64,000 bases of DNA from Gonatopus flavifemur. Lineage: Eukaryota > Arthropoda > Insecta > Hymenoptera > Dryinidae. Positions within the stretch are counted from its first letter, which is position 1. Each line of letters opens with the position of its first letter. This document shows positions 11,086 to 22,571 of this stretch, piece after piece. Location of the stretch: the NCBI GenBank assembly GCA_018340375.1, contig JAFFJZ010000016.1, positions 2,673,372 to 2,737,371 on the forward strand, read 5' to 3'. Both the position numbers and the translations under genes were made by a program. The notes beneath the pieces were generated by a model, which was not told the DNA's origin, made no database searches, and was given only the letters and a program-made list of their open reading frames with translations.

Positions 11086-11549
11086 TACTGTCAAAAGGGG
11101 GACAGAATACTACGGGTGTGTGAGTATTGAATTTTCCGGGGTCGGGTTGGGTCGGGTAATTTGATGTGAGTGTCGAATCGGGTCCCCGAAATCTTCGGGT
11201 TACCCGAAGCTCCTGAGTATTCAAATATCAACGGATTATTCGAAATTTTCAAGTCCGCACAGATTGTAGTTTCACCAAGAAATCTCGGTATACGGAATCA
11301 ATGGGGTCTCTTGATTCTATCAAATTACTCAAGTTCTTGAATCCTCAGAATGAAAGGAGAAAATATGCCTCTTACGCATTTGATTTGAAATTTGTTTGAG
11401 TAAATAACCATTATTTCGTGATTTACTTCAGTATGTATATATAGCTCAATGGGCCATCCCTATCCAACTCTCTGACTCAACCATAGCAAACGAGGTCTTC
11501 TTAATGTAACCAAAAACATCACACCGGTAGATATCACTAGTTGTGTAGG
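11086..11549. other. Spacer between CCC-type elements, no gene seen
   Basis: The sequence contains repeated TCGGGT/ACCCGA-like words around 11140-11215 but no inverted ends, array or coding frame that I can support. Confidence 0.5.
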
Positions 11550-11551
11550 TA

Positions 11552-11840
11552 CCCAATCAATATTCCGTGTCTCAAGATATCTTTACGAAAAGTCTAAGAT
11601 GTCTGATGTAATATGTTCAGATATAATTTAGATCCTTTAAACTGTTCTTACATCTGAGTGATATTTATAAGATACACATAAGATCACTTTTAAGATGTCT
11701 TCCAAGATATCGAAAAAAATTCTATAGTGACCTTATAGATATCTTGATTATATAAGAACAGTTCAAGAGATCTAAAAGTGTTGCATCAGACATCTTAGTC
11801 TTTTCGTAAAGATATCTCAAGACTTGGAATGGTCATTGGG
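11552..11840. mobile_element. CCC-type MITE, 289-bp imperfect hairpin
   Basis: The left end CCCAATCAATATTCC pairs with the inverted right end CCCAATGACCATTCC, flanked by TA (11550-11551 and 11841-11842). The interior folds on itself along most of its length and is rich in AAGATATCTT-type words, including CTTTACGAAAAG on one side and its inverse on the other. Confidence 0.65.
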
Positions 11841-11949
11841 TAGGCTATTCCTCCTGATCTGATTGAATTACTGAGCGATAGGTATATTTCATGCAGCACA
11901 CCAAAGCCATCAGCGTTGTACTGCGGATTAGTTGAAATGACGATAATAA

Positions 11950-12968
11950 CCCGAAGAGAACATGAAGCTTCAGCGAACGTTCAGATTAGATGTGTATAGA
12001 TCGGGCCGAAGGTTCATTAGAGCTAACTTTTACATTCACCAACGTTTGACAAAGGTTCTACGGACGTTGAAATGTCCGCCTCGAAATACGTTCAGAAAAC
12101 ATATAGTCTAAGAGCCAGTGGACGGCAGACTGTCAGTATTTTACGAAAGATGAAATTTTTGTAAATGACTCTCCTATACCTACCATTCATGAGATGGAAG
12201 GTCACTAAGCCCAGCGAAGGTTGCTATGGCGTCACTCAGGTAAGATAGGTACAAAAATCAGGCCAAGTTCGAAAGTATTTTACCAAAGCTGCCGTTTGGA
12301 CACATTGAACAATACTACTATTACTACTCAAAAATGCAATGGCAGACGGTTTGGCCGGTTGCAACCTTATGGCAGACGTTTTTAAAAATTTGAAAAAAAG
12401 AAAATTTCAAAAGGATTTTACCAAATCTGATTTTTATGTATGTTATTTGCAATAATATTGAGAGCTTATTTTCAAAATGGCAGACGTTTTGCCCGGTTGC
12501 AATATCCCGGCAGACGCACAGTGGGGTATTCCGCCTCAAAAGCTGGACAAAATATAAGATGTCAAGCCGTTTATTTCAAATTTGGTACTCAGGGGTTTTC
12601 GAGGTCGCTGATCACGAATCCGGGGTCCGTTTTCCAAAATTCAGAATGGCGGATCCAATATGGCGAACAAAAATTTGAAAATTTCTCCGATACTCATGAA
12701 ATTCGGTACATGGGAGTTCTTTGAGACGCTGCATACGAATTTGAAGTCCTTTTCACGAAATTCCAAATGGCGGATTCAATATGGCGAATGAAAATTCGAA
12801 AATTCCTTCTATTTCCATTCAATTTGGGGTGTGGGGTTTTTTTAGCGTGCTTAAAAGGAATCCTTGGTCCAAAATTCGAAATTAGTGTTGCGATTTCGAC
12901 TTTTGGCCAATTTTTGCGATTGAATACCCCTCTGTGAGACGGCAAAATATTACTCATGGTCCCAGTAT
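11950..12968 (+). repeat. Left terminal inverted repeat of the Academ-like element
   Basis: Matches 18802-19881 in inverse orientation. It contains diverged ~130-bp sub-repeats with AATGGCGGATTCAATATGGC (around 12590-12800), a motif also found in the tandem array of the piggyBac element. At 12102-12103 it shows the empty TA target where the right TIR has a MITE. Confidence 0.85.
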
Positions 12969-13033
12969 TAGCTCGAGCCTCAGTTTGTGCATGAACTCAA
13001 CAAATATAATATCTGAGACTTCACGAAGAATGT

Positions 13034-13118
13034 TGCATAAGACATCTTTTAGATATCTAATAGATATTTTTTAGACAATGCTCTAAAAGATACTTTTCAG
13101 ATATCTAAAAGACGTCTT
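13034..13118. repeat. Short hairpin with AAGATATCTT-type arms
   Basis: GTTGCATAAGACATCTTTTA is mirrored by TAAAAGACGTCTTATGCAAC, with TTCACGAAGAA/TTTCGCGAA outside. It shares vocabulary with the hairpins at 9205-9600 and 11552-11840. It lies between the left TIR and the transposase gene. I cannot define insertion ends. Confidence 0.55.
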
Positions 13119-13472
13119 ATGCAACTCTTTTCGCGAAATTTTAGACATTGTGTTTGTTGAAAAGCATATAATACCGAGGAAGAAAGAGGAACCTGATGGA
13201 GAAAACCGTTATCCTTTCTACCTGTATTTCCCAAGAGGTAGTACTTCTATCGCATTCATTCTAATTTTACATCTTTTTTTACTCAAGATCATCATATCGC
13301 CATTGTAAGAAGTAAAATTTTCAGATAAACGTTGTTCGCTGTTGGAAATTTTGGATTTGTTTGGATTAAATTGGATTGAATTTCAATCCGTTTGATCAAA
13401 TTCCGGATTGAATACTATTGAGACGGATTGTCATTTTATCTAAATCAATCGAAAGTATCCTCGTTTTCACCA

Positions 13473-13641
13473 GGGTTTCACTGATTCCAGCGCCCCAAGG
13501 GGAAGAGTACTTGAACTAAATTTAAATGATTCGATGAGCATCTGTGTTAGTGGATGCATGCAATATCAACTCCGGTAATCTTCCGCTTGGCGGCGTTGAA
13601 GTTTATTCTAAGAATTCTCCCATTGAGTTCATGCCCCCTGA
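13473..13641. mobile_element. Relic of the 8306-8528 hAT MITE family
   Basis: The right end CATGCCCCCTG and the GGCGGCGTTGAAG block match the MITE at 8306-8528. The left part retains CAGGG and a GCGCCCCAAGGGGAAGA block but has lost internal sequence. No 8-bp flanking repeat remains. The call rests on sequence similarity only. Confidence 0.4.
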
Positions 13642-13788
13642 TATTACACCCGGCGTAATGGTTATGTTGTTGAATGTTCTTAGTTTATTTTGGAAGGATC
13701 TAATTGAGTGAGTGTGATGAAATATATAATGTTGTAAGGTTTAATTCGATTCTTATGATCTTAATTATTCTTCACGAGAATCACCAGC

Positions 13789-16700
13789 ATGTCATCGGAA
13801 TTAAAGTGTGTATTTTGTACTATAGGAAAGAATGATAAAGTAATTTTATTTTCCAAAGCAACAATTGAAAAATGTCGATCTATTTTGCATTTACGAAAAA
13901 TGCATAACCTTAAATATCAAAATACTGTTTTACCTACCGATATATATGATTCAGGATATCACAGTGCATGCTACAGACCATTCTCAGCGTTGAAAAAAAA
14001 ATATTTTGATAAAAGTCAGAAAGCATCTTCATCAGCATCCCAGTCAAAGGTTTTACCTGAATGTTCATCTATTGAGCAGCCATCAACATCGGCGAACACT
14101 TCAATAATTACTGATAATGCAGTGCAGGATTCGTCTATAGAAAACATTTCTAATGCAGGTGGAAATGTAGAAGATAATAATCCCGAACAGAATGCACCCT
14201 TACAAGAAGAGGTTGATGGACGTTCTGAATCAATAAGTTCAATAACTGATATTTCAACTTCTGGAAATGTTGACTCAGTAGAATTGGGTAATGTATGCTT
14301 TTTTTGCAACAAAAAATGGAAGAAATTCCGGTCAAAAATTGTGTCTTTACATACTTCTGATAAAGAAGTATTCAAAACGAATCTTTTAGAATGTCTTGAG
14401 ACTGATACAGATTTGTACAATGAAATATTAGAAAAGCTGAGAAATATTGCTACCGACAAAGCCTTTCATCACGATTCTTGCCGGAGTGAATTTCGAAATA
14501 AAAAAAACGCGGGCCTTAAAAATACCAATTCGCTTACCGTGGCACGTTTCTCGAGAAAATCACCAAATTATTTTCGACGAAATATGCACTCTCATTGAGG
14601 AAAACGTGGTGAAAAGAAGGCGTTGTTACTTTGTTTCCTATTTACACAAACAATATATTGATTCATTCAAGGAGCTGGATACAGAGGGAATATTCAATGT
14701 TGGGTTCAACGCACATTATTTAGAAGAAAAAATTCTTAATAAATTTGCTGATAAAATTCACATTTTACAATCAAATCATGAAAAAGTTGTTGCACCTAAA
14801 GAAATTACTACTATTGATGATTCACTATTTACTCATTTAAAAGATCAAGATATTTTACAAGCGGCCGCGTCTATTTTGCGCGATGAAATAATGGCCATAA
14901 ATAAATCGAAGTTACCAGACAACTTGAATAGTAAACGACTGATAGCAGGTGAATGTTCAGTACCACCAACTGTATCAAGTTTTGTAGCTTCTGTCTTAGG
15001 AGGTTATGTTCGTAAACGTCGTAATTGTGATAGTTTCAAACGGCACGTTGATTCTTTGTCTGAAGATTTAATATATGCGGTCCATAATGGCAATATTAAA
15101 ACGTCGAAACATATTTGCTTAGGGATGACACTGAAAAGTCTAACAAGCAGTCGTAAAGTTGTTGACATTGTAAACTGTTATGGCCATTGCATTAGTTACA
15201 ATTCTATTGAGGAATTAGAGACCGAAGCAACTTATACATCAATCTCTCGAACTGGATTATGTCCTGAAGCTATCAACAAAACCGAAAACCTGTCTGTAGG
15301 TATTGCATATGATAATTTTGACAGATTTGTCGATACAAAGAATGGTAAAGATACCCTCCATGACACCGTGGGCATAATATATCAAAATATCCGACCTAAT
15401 AACCCCGAAGATGATGAACAGCTACCACAAACTTTCACAAATGGACGTCGAAGAAGGTCTTTTGAAGCTATCGATATAGAATTGCCCTTTTACCCAAAAA
15501 AACCTAGAATGATTAGTGGTTTTCAACCAGAAGTTCGTGAAGGTACTGAAGAAAATGAAGACGACAATATCATTGCGAACATGACTCTTTATAAGCAAAT
15601 TGATGCTGTTTGGATGTTGAGTCATGCTGTAGGTTTGTCAAATATCCCTATGTGGGTTGGGTTTAACAGCATGGTAATAAAAGACGACAGTCCCGGCAAT
15701 CAATTTCATATTTGACTCCAATTAATTCATCGCCAACCGCAATTCCAGTAGTGTTAGCAACAATGGAACAAAGTATGAAAATTCTGGAAGACTTGAATCA
15801 ACCATACATGCAACTGACGTATGATCTAGCAATTGTGAAGATTGCACTAAAGCTACAAGCTACTGAAAAACACGAAGGGGAATTAAAATTTTCTAAATTA
15901 TTTATACATTTAGGGGCATTTCACATCATGCTCTCTTATTTCAAAGCAATAGGAAAAATTATCGATGATTGTGGATTATCAACGCTTATGGTTGAAAGCG
16001 AACTTCTTGCGAGTGGATCTGTATCAAGCTTCATGGAAGGGAAGCATTTTAATCGATGCAAGAGATTACATCCCTTAATGGCTTTAGGTTTACAAATTCT
16101 CCATTTTCGCTCGTTTTTACAACGCGAAAACATTGAAATCACTAGTGAAATATCTGAAGAACTTGAAAGATTAAGAACCTGCCAAGTACCATTCTCCTTG
16201 ATTCATAATGAACAGCTCAAAGATTTGTATGATAAGTATGAAAAGTTTGAAGAAAGTACAATCAACGGTGAATTCGGCAAAACTGCTCAGTTCTAAATGG
16301 TTTACATCAAGCTTGTAAATTATTATTTAACTCTGAGTAGAAGTATTCGTATTGGAGACTTCGAGTTATTCAAGTTTGTATTACCAAAAATAACTAATTT
16401 GTTTTTCATTTGCAATCATCAAAATTATGCTAGATGGACGGTCCATTATCATTACAACCTATCAAGGGTCGCTGAAACTCATCCAGGATTAGAGGATGAT
16501 TTCAAAAACGGTTTTTTTGGGATAAAGCGGACGGAAAAACCGTTTTCAAGGCAGCCCGTGGATTTAACTCTAGAGCAAACAATTAATGCAGATGCGGCGA
16601 GAAAACTTACTGGAATCATACATCTCACTGATTCAATTTCAGCTCGACAACGCTGGGCAAGAAGTCATGATATACGCTCAAGACATTTCTGCAGAATTAC

Positions 16701-18581
16701 AGACGCATAATATAAAAAAAAGCTCACAACAACTTGAAAAATTTGTTAAAACTTTCGATCAATACATGAATCCATTTAGTCCTGACTTGCCTACGGATAA
16801 ATTATTCAATATCGCGTCTGGAAAAGCTGCAACGCCTCAAGTCGAGGAATTCCTTCTAAATGTTGAAAAAATTGGAAATGATCAAAGAGAACTGTTTCTA
16901 TTGGAATGTTCATCGGACGTCAATCGATTCGACAAAACGATAAAAAAAACACCTGTACATAATTTTTCTAGTCAAATAGAAAAAAGAAAATCTGTAAAAG
17001 TGGGTGGAAAAGAACACGAAATCAAAATACAGCGAGACTTATTCGGGCGTATGTTGGGAATATCAATGGATCATAAAGTTGATGTCCTTAAAATTTTATC
17101 GTATCCAATTACCCCTGTTCCATTGTCTTTATGTCATTTAGACGGTACGATCTACAAGACCGATAAATCATCACTTGCCAAAGCTCTGGAAGCAAATATT
17201 CAGTCCGACCCACCACGTTCTGCAGATGTTTATTTAATTGATGGCTTCTTTGTTTTACATTCTATGAAAGAAGTGCCAAAAACATTTGGTAACATTTCCA
17301 AAAAATTCTTGCAAATGATCACGAAATATCCAGGTCAAAGAATCGATGTGATATTTGATCAGTATTGGCATCCATCGATCAAAGACAACGAAAGATCTAT
17401 GCGACATGAAGCTGCTCAAATTCAATACACAATCTCAGGACCAGAGCAAGTCAGACCAACAGATTTCACAAAAGAAATGAAAAATAGCAACTTTAAACAA
17501 GCTTTAATAGATTTTTTTACTGTGCATTGGGCTAGTGATGAAGTAATTCCATTCCTTGGTAATAAATTGATACACTTGAACTTCCGAGACTGTCGTTCTT
17601 ATAAGGTATATCATGACAAAGTTGAATCGCGTATTGTTGAAGATTTGTGCTGTAATTTACACGAAGAAGCCGACACCAAAATTATTTACCATGCATGCAG
17701 TATTACAGACTCATCAAATATTGTTATTAGAGGCTCGGATACAGATATACTAATAATAATGCTTGGTAACATGATTCATTCAAAAAATCCTTCTTCTCAT
17801 GTTTGGATGCTTACTGGGATCGGAAACCATGAAAGATTTATTGATATCACAAAAGTTCATGAGCAATACGGTGAATTATTGGCTAAAAGCTTGATAGGTT
17901 TTCATGCTTTCACGGGGTGTGATTTCAATCCTGCATTTTTTAATAAAGGAGAGAAAAGACCTTTAACCTTATTGAAAAAAAATGCAGAGTTTCAGGCAGC
18001 TTTTGCGAGTTTGGGTAGCGCTGATTCAACACCGGATATGTTATACGAGCTGTTTAACGTTCTTCAAACATTTACTTGCCATATGTACAACACTAAGAAA
18101 ACCAAGGAAGTAAATGATAGTCGGTTCCAACTCTTTGTCAATAGCTACAAAGCTACTGACGTAAATGAGAACTTCCATAACAAAGTTAGAAATTTTGATG
18201 CTAGCTCGATATCTCCATGCAAAACTGAACTCTACCAACAATTCTTAAGAGCTCACTACATTTCTAGTATCTGGAAAAATGCGTCCCAAAAAAATCCTAC
18301 TGCATTGAACCCACTGGGATGTGGTTGGGAAGAGCGAGAAAATTCGTACATGTTCGAGTGGTTTGAGGGAGATCAACTTCCATGCTTCGTTGGTGATTTT
18401 ATCCAGGATATTCCAGGTAATTTTATTATGATGAATTCTATTTTAAATTCTCTTGGTTCAGTCAATACATTGAAGCTTCATTGTTGCAGAGAAGGATTCA
18501 GCAGATAATGACCAAGATAATGAGGAAGAAGAGGAGTCATACGAAACTAGAGATGATTCCGAAGATGAAGCTGACGATTAA
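13789..18581 (+). pseudogene. Decayed Academ-like transposase with zinc-finger and XPG/FEN1-like domains
   Basis: The gene starts MSSELK. Two zinc-binding modules of the form CxxC...HxxC lie at residues 7-61 and 170-231. The C-terminal third has the plan of XPG/FEN1 PIN-like nucleases: an IFDQY block (near 17350), HEEADTKI (17661-17680), GSDTD (17734-17748) and FTGCDF (17908-17925), supplying the acidic metal-binding residues and a following helix-hairpin-like stretch. Conserved text such as 'DTLHDTVGI' and 'SARQRW' marks one large family of ~1,500 residues. It is broken by a frameshift at an A8 run (about 14505), one near 15705, an in-frame TAA at 16294-16296 and a shift near 16680. A likely intron at 18417-18489 joins to an acidic tail ending at 18579-18581. 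Such enzymes are expected to cut DNA at the element ends in the nucleus. Domain recognition is firm; superfamily naming is inferred. Confidence 0.75.
18417..18489 (+). other. Probable 73-bp spliceosomal intron in the Academ-like gene
   Basis: CCAG|GTAATT opens and TTGTTGCAG|AG closes the interval. Without splicing, the frame ends at 18508. With splicing, it continues into an acidic Asp/Glu-rich tail (EEEEES, DDSEDEADD) to a TAA at 18579-18581, just before a polyadenylation signal. Confidence 0.65.
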
Positions 18582-18615
18582 TGACAGATAGAAATGTGAT
18601 GAAAAAAAAATGATC

Positions 18616-18621
18616 AATAAA
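18616..18621 (+). promoter_or_regulatory. Polyadenylation signal AATAAA
   Basis: AATAAA lies 35 bp after the inferred stop of the Academ-like transposase, a normal distance for its 3' end. Confidence 0.5.
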
Positions 18622-18801
18622 AGCCCTAATTATATTTTCAATATCATCAATTATCAGTATGTTGTTATAATTATTCTTTGAATAGCCTATCTTCCTTATC
18701 CATTATTATGGAGTAGTGATTATCACTTATTTGTATAAATTGTATAGTATATCCATTTGCATACAAAAATTGTAGGAGGAAAACTTATTAGAGCAGGTAC
18801 A

Positions 18802-19881
18802 TATACTCGCACCATGAGTAATACTTTGCCGTCTCACAGAGAGGTATTCAATCGCAAAAATTGGCCAAAAGTCGAAATCGCAACACTAATTTCGAATTTT
18901 GGACCAAGGATTCCTTTTAAGCACGCTAAAAAAACCCCACACCCCAAATTGAATGGAAATCGAAGGAATTTTCGAATTTTCATTCGCCATATTGAATCCG
19001 CCATTTGGAATTTCGTGAAAAGGACTTCAAATTCGTATGCAGCGTCTCAAAGAACTCCCATGTAACGAATTTCATGAGTATCGGAGGAATTTTCAAATTT
19101 TTGTTCGCCATATTGGATCCGCCATTTTGAATTTCGGAAAACGGACCCCGGATTCGTGATCAGCAACCTCGAAAACCCCTGAGTACCAAATTTGAAATAA
19201 ACGGCTTGACATCTTATATTTTGTCCAGCTTTTGAGGCTGAATACCCCACTGTGCGTCTGCCGGGATATTGCAACCGGCCAAACCGTCTGCCATTGCATT
19301 TTTGAGTAGTAATAGTAGTATTGTTCAATGTGTCCAAACGGCAGCTTTGGTAAAATACTTTCGAACTTGGCCTGATTTTTGTACCTATCTTACCTGAGTG
19401 ACGCCATAGCAACCTTCGCTGGGTTGAGTGACCTTCCATCTCATGAATGGTAGGTATAGGAGAGTCATTCACTCAAATTTCATCTTTCGTAAAATACTGA
19501 CAGTCTGCCGTCCACTGGCTCTTAGACTAATAGATGGAACGTTCGCTGGAGGTTCATCGAAGGTTTGACGAAGCTTCACAAAAGTATCTATACTTATATT
19601 AATTTTGATTAATTTATATGAAAAATAAATTAATTAATAAACATAAATTATTATAAATCAATCTAAGTATAGATATTTTTGTGAAGCTTCCTCAAACCTT
19701 CGATGAATCTTCAATGAACGTTCCATCTATGTTTCCTGAAAGTATTATGAGGCGGACATTTCAACGTTCGTAGTACCTTTGACAAACGTTTGTGAAGCTA
19801 AAAGTTAGCTTTCATGAACCTTCGATCCGATTTATACAGATCTAATCTGAACGTTCGCTGAAGCTTCATGTTCTCTCCGGG
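18802..19881 (-). repeat. Right terminal inverted repeat of the Academ-like element
   Basis: Inverse copy of 11950-12968. It is interrupted by a 195-bp MITE (19533-19727). Apart from that insertion, the left-arm duplication near 12360-12498 and scattered substitutions, the two TIRs are colinear. Confidence 0.85.
19533..19727. mobile_element. Tc1/mariner-type MITE with a visible empty site
   Basis: The ends GATGGAACGTTCGCTGGAGG and GATGGAACGTTCATTGAAGA (inverted) are flanked by TA at 19531-19532 and 19728-19729. The uninterrupted sequence in the other TIR (CATATAGTC around 12101-12107) shows a single TA. This verifies insertion ends and target duplication inside the window. Confidence 0.85.
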
Positions 19882-20200
19882 AAGAAACCTCAAAAGTGGT
19901 GGAGGCTGATAGTGCTGGGCACGGCGATTGTTTCGGATAAGTATATTCTGTGCACATTTCCAGAATTTTTTCTTCATATTTCCCGAAACAGTCCCACCTG
20001 GACATTCTATTTATGATCACAGAATAAGTGCAGGATGTTTACAAAGTTTTTGTCCTACTCCGGAGTTGATTTGTTGCATTACATTCAAGTGATTCAATAC
20101 CACACTGAGGGAACGATTTAGTTATAGTTACCAGCAAGGGCATATCCGGGATTTTTTTTTGGGGGGGGGGGGGGTCCACGTTTGATATATACATATAAAT

Positions 20201-20201
20201 A

Positions 20202-20246
<45 letters not shown>

Positions 20247-20250
20247 TATA
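20201..20250. repeat. (TG)n(TA)n microsatellite
   Basis: About 14 TG repeats followed by about 11 TA repeats, just inside the left end of the hAT-like element. Confidence 0.95.
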
Positions 20251-20914
20251 TGTATAGGAAGAAAGAGAGAGCGTTTCATGAATCATTAATTTATATTGTT
20301 ATCACGATTAGGAGAGTAACGAAACAAAGAATACAGAAGATCTGTTTATAAATACTCTAATACATTCATTAACTCATTAAAATATCTCATATTTTAACAA
20401 ATTTACAAAAGCATAACAAGGAACAGGTTTGTGATAAAGATAGAAAAGAGTTGGATTAAAACCAATAGTATTACATTTTTAGAAGATTCCATAGTGTTAA
20501 AATATTTCATACATGAGTACGGAAATCAATATCTCTTATTCGAGATACAATTTGTATCAATACTTTTAGTTCTTATAAATATTCAATTGATACAATCATT
20601 GATATTTTTGGGTCATGATATCAAGTATTATTGAATCCCCAACAGTATCTGAAAATTATCCATCAAATAAGGTAGCACAAAAGTTAATTGAAAGTTATAT
20701 TATTGCATTACTTGAATATGCCGAAGAGTTTAAATATTTGAAATCCAAAACATCTCATAAATCAATTTCAAAGACATTTATGATTTCATATAAAAATGCA
20801 AAAACTGTATAAGAATTTCAAGAGATTCGATCAGTCAAATGGCAAAATCTCATAAAACCATATGAAATCAAGTTTATATACTAGATTTCATCTGGTTTCT
20901 GTCCTAGAAATAAC
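20251..20914. other. Left interior of the hAT-like element, no gene
   Basis: AT-rich sequence. The open frames here are short and low in complexity, with no transposase motifs. Confidence 0.55.
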
Positions 20915-20916
20915 TA

Positions 20917-20984
20917 CCCAATGAGAACAGCTTGTCAAAGTGACATCGATTTGATGGCATTTTGACTGAGTTGTTCTCATAGGG
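20917..20984. mobile_element. Very short CCC-type hairpin element, 68 bp
   Basis: CCCAATGAGAACAG on the left and CCCTATGAGAACAA on the inverted right end are flanked by TA (20915-20916 and 20985-20986). With GTCAAA-type words also mirrored, it folds almost completely. It may be a minimal MITE. Confidence 0.5.
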
Positions 20985-21214
20985 TAGAATCCATTCGAAT
21001 TTATGAGACCTTCTCAACTGCTAAGTAACACACCAATATCCGTAGCATGTTCTGCGAACCCTCTTAGCACATTAAACGTCCTGTTCATGTATTATGAACA
21101 TTCTACGCATGCTGTACGAATCCTGTGTCACTAGGATATCTGGATATTCATTGTTGGTCAAATATTTAAATTTATTTATTAACCCTTTGCGGCATACGTT
21201 TTTCAGATGAACGG

Positions 21215-22050
21215 TTTTTCATGAAACTTGGTATGTATAGGTCTTTGAGGTCGCTGATTACGAATCTGGACTCAGATTTGCAAAATTCAAGATGGCGGCG
21301 AAAAATTTTCGAAATTGGAGGATTTTGCTGAAATTCACGTGTCGGGGATTTTTCGGATCGCTGCGCTGATTACGAATCTCAACTCAGATTTCCGAAATTC
21401 AAAATGGCGGATTCAATATGGCGGTGGAAAATTGTAAAAATTGCGGAATTCTGCTGAAACTCACGTGTCGGGGATTTCCCGGGTTGCTGATTACGAATCC
21501 GAACGCAGATTTCCGAAATTCAAAATGGCGGATTCAGGATGGCGGCGGAAAATTTTGAACATTGGGAGATTTCGCTGAAACTCACGTGTCGGGGATTCTT
21601 CGGGTCGCTGATTACGAATTCGAACTCAGATTTCCGAAATTCAAAATGGCGGATTCAATATGGCGGCGGAACATTAGAAGAATCTCGGAATATCGCTGAA
21701 ACTTGCATGTCAGGGGTTTTTGGGTCGCTGATTACGAATCTAGACACAGATTTTCAAAATTGAAAATGGAGGATTCGTGATGGCGACGGAAAATTTGGAA
21801 AATTGCGGAATTCCGCCGAAAAATACGTGTCAGGGATTTTTCAGGTCGCCAATCACGACTTTGAACCAGATTTAAAAAATTCAAAATGTCAGATTCAAGG
21901 TGGTGACGGAAAATTTTGAAAATTGTATAACCATGCTGAACTTCATGCACGGAGGGGCTTTCGGTTCGTTGATTGCAAATTCAAACTCAAATTTCCAAAA
22001 TTCAAAGAGCAAATTCGGATGGCGTTAGAAAACTTGGGAAACTGGGATTT
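21215..22050. repeat. Tandem array, ~122-bp unit, about 7 copies
   Basis: ACGTGTCGGGGAT or a close variant recurs near 21338, 21461, 21585, 21705 and 21827, at steps of 120-124 bp. Each unit also has GATTACGAATC and AATGGCGGATTCAATATGGC or variants. The same motif occurs in the TIRs of the Academ-like element. Confidence 0.85.
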
Positions 22051-22571
22051 TGCAAAAAGCTTGTGAACTCATTGTTTTTGAATCAATCACCGTAGACCAA
22101 CTTCTTTTTTCTGGAATTCAATATTTTTCATTCGAATGATGAACAAGAAATAAAAGAAATGAACATTTGAAGATCGAACAATTAAGAAAGAGGAATTCAT
22201 TTATCAATCATTTAGAGAACCTTATTTTTCGACAATTCTCATAGATTTAGGCTTCAATGAAAGTCACCGCGTTTGGTTGATTCCAGAGACACGAACGTGG
22301 ACGTAGCGGCGATTGTCTCCATTTTTTTTTTGTTTTTAATTTTTTTAAATTTTTCGATTTTGTATTTTTCAATTTTTTCTATTTTTCATTCTTCTTTCAT
22401 TTCGTATTTTTTATTTCTTTTATTTATTCAAAATTTCTCAATTTTTCATCAAAAATTTTTCAATCATTTCTCATTTTCAACTCTTCAGTTCCTACAGTTT
22501 TCTTTATAGCATAAAGTTTCACAATTTTGTGTTCTCAATTCTATGGTTCTACAATTTATGTATAAGAATGT

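Larger units (their letters stand above)
11950..19881 (+). mobile_element. Academ-like DNA transposon, 7.9 kb, with ~1-kb TIRs
   Basis: The element begins CCCGAAGAGAACATGAAGCT and its inverted right end is CCCGGAGAGAACATGAAGCT. Homology between left and right stops exactly at CCC/GGG, and the flanks share AA (11948-11949 and 19882-19883). The TIRs run 11950-12968 and about 18802-19881 and enclose one decayed transposase gene (13789-18581). The right TIR carries an inserted MITE and the left TIR carries a ~140-bp internal duplication near 12360-12498. The transposase motifs suggest the Academ superfamily, but the 2-bp duplication is shorter than the 3-4 bp I recall for Academ. The assignment is therefore an inference. 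Confidence 0.7.

Noticed and set aside
13473..13641. Intact hAT MITE copy
   Set aside because: The ends resemble the 8306-8528 family, but the flanking 8-mers differ and the left end is deleted, so it is listed only as a relic.
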